From Wuchereria bancrofti (lineage: Eukaryota > Nematoda > Chromadorea > Rhabditida > Onchocercidae): a DNA stretch of 64,000 nt. Shown here piece by piece: positions 61,154-64,000 of this stretch (position 1 is its first letter; every line of letters starts with the position of its first letter). The stretch covers positions 924,461 to 988,460 of the forward strand of contig SSBO01000010.1 in NCBI GenBank assembly GCA_005281725.1, read 5' to 3'. The notes beneath the pieces are model-generated. The model was not told the DNA's origin. It did not search any database and saw only the letters and a program-made list of their open reading frames with translations. Made by a program: the position numbers and the translations under genes.

Positions 61154-62262
61154 TCATGTTAGATTAAAACGTCGCTTTACACACTCTGGTAGTGCTGTTT
61201 TTCCTTTCACTTTCTGTTTTTCTTCAAACAGCACTTCGCGTCCAACTAAAAACAAATACACTAAAATTTAAAAAATAAATAAATAAATGGAGTGAACTAA
61301 CTAGTGAAAACACGACAAAATGAGTTTCAAAAAATGCTTCCATACAATAAAACTAATCAACTAACTTGACTTACAATTATTCAGCAAAAAACTTTCGACT
61401 AATATTTTGCTATTAATCAAAATGAAGATTCATTAAATAGTGTCACAGATATAGAAAATATACCGCAGTGTATGCGAAGGGATGAAATTAGACTCAGACT
61501 CGTATTTGAATAATAAATAGTACCTCCTATGGAAAATTAATTAGTAGGAAATACTGTTTATTGCTTCGAAACATTCTCTTTTTCCTTTAATTATTACTCC
61601 ATCTGTCTTTCGAGATAAACTTTTTCCATTTGAGTTCCTTCACCCGTCAGTAGCACCTTCCAGATTTTTTTTTGATACATATGTTAAATGGCTATAATTT
61701 TGGTCCCTCTTATTTAACTAATTATTCTATAAGGGTAAAGTTTTACGAATGCACTCAACTGAAGATGGGTAAATAGGAGTGTTCAAAAGAATGCTCTCTT
61801 ACTTTACAAGACAATAAATATCTACATAAACTAGTTACCTGCAGGATCATAAAATATTCCACGGAATTTATCCGCTGCTCGCTCACGTATCCATATACGT
61901 GTTGAACCGGATATAACACTAGCCAACTGCACTATCACATACCTGGAAATTTAAGCTGAAACAATGCATGTGAACTTTTACAAGTAAAAGACAGAAAGAC
62001 AAAAAGTAAATAACTTCACTAAAAGTAACAAGGCTTGAAAACGGTTGTCAAAGTGTGATAATCAGTTCATTATCCAAGAAGTAATCAGTAATGGAATTAA
62101 AATAGAATTATTTGACGACGATACTTTGAAATAGAGACAAGTCAGGAATCAATCTTCGATGCAAATATTATGTGACGTTATGTTACGTAGTTGCTAAAAC
62201 ATTAGTTAAGATTTTTGTAGAAAATTTCACCAAAACTGCACTTACTTTGACTTTGGAGGCAT
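61154..62262 (-). CDS. mrpl-33: Mitochondrial ribosomal protein L33 (bL33m)
   Basis: bL33m is a small protein of the mitochondrial large ribosomal subunit. Three exons (62,246-62,262; 61,839-61,942; 61,154-61,245) give 70 aa in exact phase. The protein reads MPPKSKYVIVQLASVISGST, RIWIRERAADKFRGIFYDPA, VGREVLFEEKQKVKG, KTALPECVKRRFNLT. This matches human MRPL33 (KSK.ILVR..S.A.TG, R.RL.EKL.LLHYDP.V...VLF.EKKKI). There is no obvious cleavable presequence, as in many L33 proteins. The first coding exon is only 17 bases. The ATG lies one base after CAGTTCAG, a likely splice-leader acceptor. A decayed inverted copy of the 5' half lies at 62,775-63,042. Confidence 0.92.
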
Positions 62263-62774
62263 ACTGAACTGGGTACAAGGAAATGCACCGTGTAGAAAAT
62301 ACAAAACCGGAAAACGTCACTCCGGGTGTGCCGAAACAGGAAAACGACCGCAATGAAAATCTCAGTCCCAGCGCTGGAAATTTCCAAATAGATAGACCAG
62401 TTTGTTAGGCTTTATTTTGAACTTCAGTTAACACAAAAAGTGGTAATTAGAGTGGTAAAGTGGAGAATTAATTAAACAAATTAAAATAATGAAATCGTAA
62501 TTAATACTTAATCCAATAGTAAGGTTGGATAGGGAGAATCATTGACTTCTCGCAGATGCATGTGTAAAATATCATTTTTATTACTAGAACAGTAGTAAAT
62601 AAAGGAAAATATTGAGTGAAGCGAATGATTAGCTTTTTAGGAAATTGAAGTTAGGACTAACATGGGAAGTTAAATAGTTGAATTGAAATGATTAAATTCT
62701 GTAATTAACATTTTAAGAAGGATTGTTAAGGTAATTTCCTCCTTATCTAACAAGAAGTTATTCATTTACTTCAT
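62263..62774. other. Spacer between mrpl-33 and its inverted copy
   Basis: About 500 bp. The part next to mrpl-33 (62,270-62,370) is GC-richer and probably contains its promoter or outron. Nothing else is recognised. Confidence 0.45.
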
Positions 62775-63042
62775 TTCTTTATGCTCTACTGAAGATGTGT
62801 CCAAAGTGAAAATAAATGGAGCTTCGGTGGAAATTTTTATGATTTTTATGATCGATTAACCGATTGATTCGTAATTTAATTCTATTTCGAAGTGACGTCG
62901 TCAAAAACTCCATTTTAATTCCTACTTTTTAACCGTTTTCGAATTGTTTCTTGTAGTGATTTTATTATTTACTTTTTGTCTTTCTGTTTTTTGCTTGTAA
63001 AAGTTCACATGTTCCTTTGTTTCCAGGTATGTAATAGTGCAG
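62775..63042 (+). pseudogene. Inverted, truncated mrpl-33 pseudocopy (exon 1, intron 1, start of exon 2)
   Basis: On the plus strand the sequence repeats, in the same order, the minus-strand mrpl-33 start region: an ATG at 62,795 in ATGTGTCCAAAGTGAAAATA (mrpl-33: ATGCCTCCAAAGTCAAAGTA), then intron landmarks GATTGATTC, CTATTTC.AAGT..CGTCGTCAA and ATTTTAATTCC, then about 45 of 47 identical bases in TTATTTACTTTTTGTC..., then TTCCAGGTATGTAATAGTGC and AGTTGGC. Similarity ends abruptly at 63,042. The pseudo exon 1 has a stop after four codons and its donor GT is AT, so it cannot make L33. Introns are retained, so it arose by DNA duplication, not by retroposition. About 55 bp of intron are missing. 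Confidence 0.85.
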
Positions 63043-63310
63043 TTGGCCTATGACCTCCTCATCTGCTCTTTGTTCAGCTGAGCTCTTCACTCACTGTAAT
63101 TACACATCGTGTCGCAAGGCAGTGTCCACTGTTCGCCCAAATTTTATCCTTTGCTGCTCGTATCGGTTTGTTCATTCTCTTTCATCTTACACTCGTAGAT
63201 AACTCTCTACGAAATTATCAGTGTGACTCCTTGGGAGAACGTCTTATCAGTTCAAACGAGAGTCGAGAAAACTTCCGACAAGGAAGTCCTACAAGTTCTC
63301 CACAGTAGGC
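63043..63310 (+). other. GC-richer patch next to the mrpl-33 pseudocopy
   Basis: Composition changes exactly where similarity to mrpl-33 ends. An ATG at 63,050 opens 50 codons (MTSSSALCSAELFTHCNYTS...) and ends in TAG/TAA; another frame (63,223-63,411) contains TPWENVLSVQTRVEKTSDKE but no ATG near its start. I recognise no family. It could be an orphan exon, a regulatory island or inserted DNA. Confidence 0.3.
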
Positions 63311-64000
63311 ATACGATGAATGTTCGAATATTGTTCGATTGTAATGTAAAATTAAACAAATTTTTGCTCCATTTCAAGTCTTTATCAACACTTATCACCT
63401 ATCATTACTAAATGGAAAATCAAAAGACAAACAAAACAATCAATGTGCGACATAGGAAAATAATGAAGATTTAATGGCCGTTCCATAAGCAATAATATAA
63501 CTCATTTATTTGAGGTACAAATCAATTTTAATGATAAGCTTTTGGTTGAATCCAACTTTCCCACATACTTGTCATTTAAATTTACAAAATTCTCACAAAA
63601 ATGTTTTGTGTTTTGATTAAATTTACTTTCTACCATGAGAGAAAACAGGACATATTTATCAAATTCGTTTTGGAACAACTTTAAATTTTAAATCAGCAAC
63701 TTTAGATTTTGTTTCGGAAAAAAAAATAAAAAAAACGATTACACAATAAGGTCAACCTAAATAGCAGCGTTTATTTCAAGATCCGAAAATTCCGGATTTA
63801 TAAATGAAGTAAATGACAGAAATATGCTCATTTGTGAGCACTTTAACTAACGATCATTTTGAAATTGCAACTGCTATCATTGACTGAATGAGTTATGAAA
63901 TTAATTCTTGCAATGTTTTCTTTTGACTTGGGCTGATGCGAAATGTGGACAATTCCAGAAGTGTTTTGATACTAACACAGCGTGCCATTGTTATAGCATA
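63311..64000. other. AT-rich sequence, nothing recognised
   Basis: No credible open frame or repeat in this last stretch; the window ends in apparently intergenic DNA. Confidence 0.5.

Noticed and set aside
1..64000. Spliced-leader RNA gene, rRNA, CRISPR, intact transposon
   Set aside because: I looked for the nematode SL1 sequence, rRNA-like stretches, regular spaced repeats and transposase or reverse-transcriptase motifs and saw none.

Overview
The window looks like chromosomal DNA of a nematode. It is AT-rich (my estimate is roughly 70% A+T). Its introns are short and mostly end in TTTCAG or a close variant, several start codons sit just behind such acceptors, and the genes are animal genes with nematode-like architecture. 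The long AT-rich intergenic tracts full of GA, ATT and A-run microsatellites resemble a filarial or other spirurid worm, but the species is inferred and not proven. I found no rRNA, tRNA, CRISPR array or intact transposon.

Region 1 (1 to about 15,800) is a gene-poor tract. I recognise no gene there. It holds microsatellites, two diverged tandem duplications (about 5,750-5,910 and 9,417-9,990), one coding-like GC-richer patch (4,860-5,142) and one GC-richer, promoter-like patch (8,360-8,560).

Region 2 (15,825-47,928, minus strand) is a single giant gene: the nematode PHR-family (MYCBP2/Highwire/RPM-1) ubiquitin ligase, split into more than 40 short exons. Every landmark of the family can be read in the right order: helical N-terminus, RCC1-like domain, two PHR domains, filamin-type repeat, SH3-like repeats, the CELC/HPGC zinc region, DOC (APC10-like) domain, B-box-like zinc motif, RING, and the tandem-cysteine domain that carries both catalytic cysteines.

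Region 3 (47,929-52,420) is the divergent intergenic space between rpm-1 and the next gene. It contains a candidate trans-splice acceptor with a small upstream ORF, TG- and CA-microsatellites in opposite orientation, and two GC-rich promoter-like islands.

Region 4 (52,421-62,262) is a compact cluster of small housekeeping genes. BORCS6/lyspersin (a BORC lysosome-positioning subunit) is on the plus strand and ends 130 bp from the convergent mrpl-14. Then, all on the minus strand and in transcription order mrpl-33, SRP-receptor beta, a DUF5522 (C1orf53-like) gene and mrpl-14, comes a same-strand run with gaps of about 0.8-1.1 kb. Two members are mitochondrial large-ribosomal-subunit proteins and a third has a possible mitochondrial presequence, so this could be an operon-like group (inference).

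Region 5 (62,263-64,000) contains an inverted, decayed copy of the 5' half of mrpl-33, a GC-richer patch beside it, and otherwise non-coding sequence.

No wholly new system is obvious. The items most worth a second look are the inverted mrpl-33 pseudocopy, a perfect 20-bp stem-loop that starts at the base after the mrpl-33 stop codon, the NKQN (instead of NKxD) guanine-specificity motif in SRP-receptor beta, a decayed partial duplication of a PHR2 exon end inside rpm-1, a 47-bp tandem array against a splice acceptor, and two GC-AG introns.
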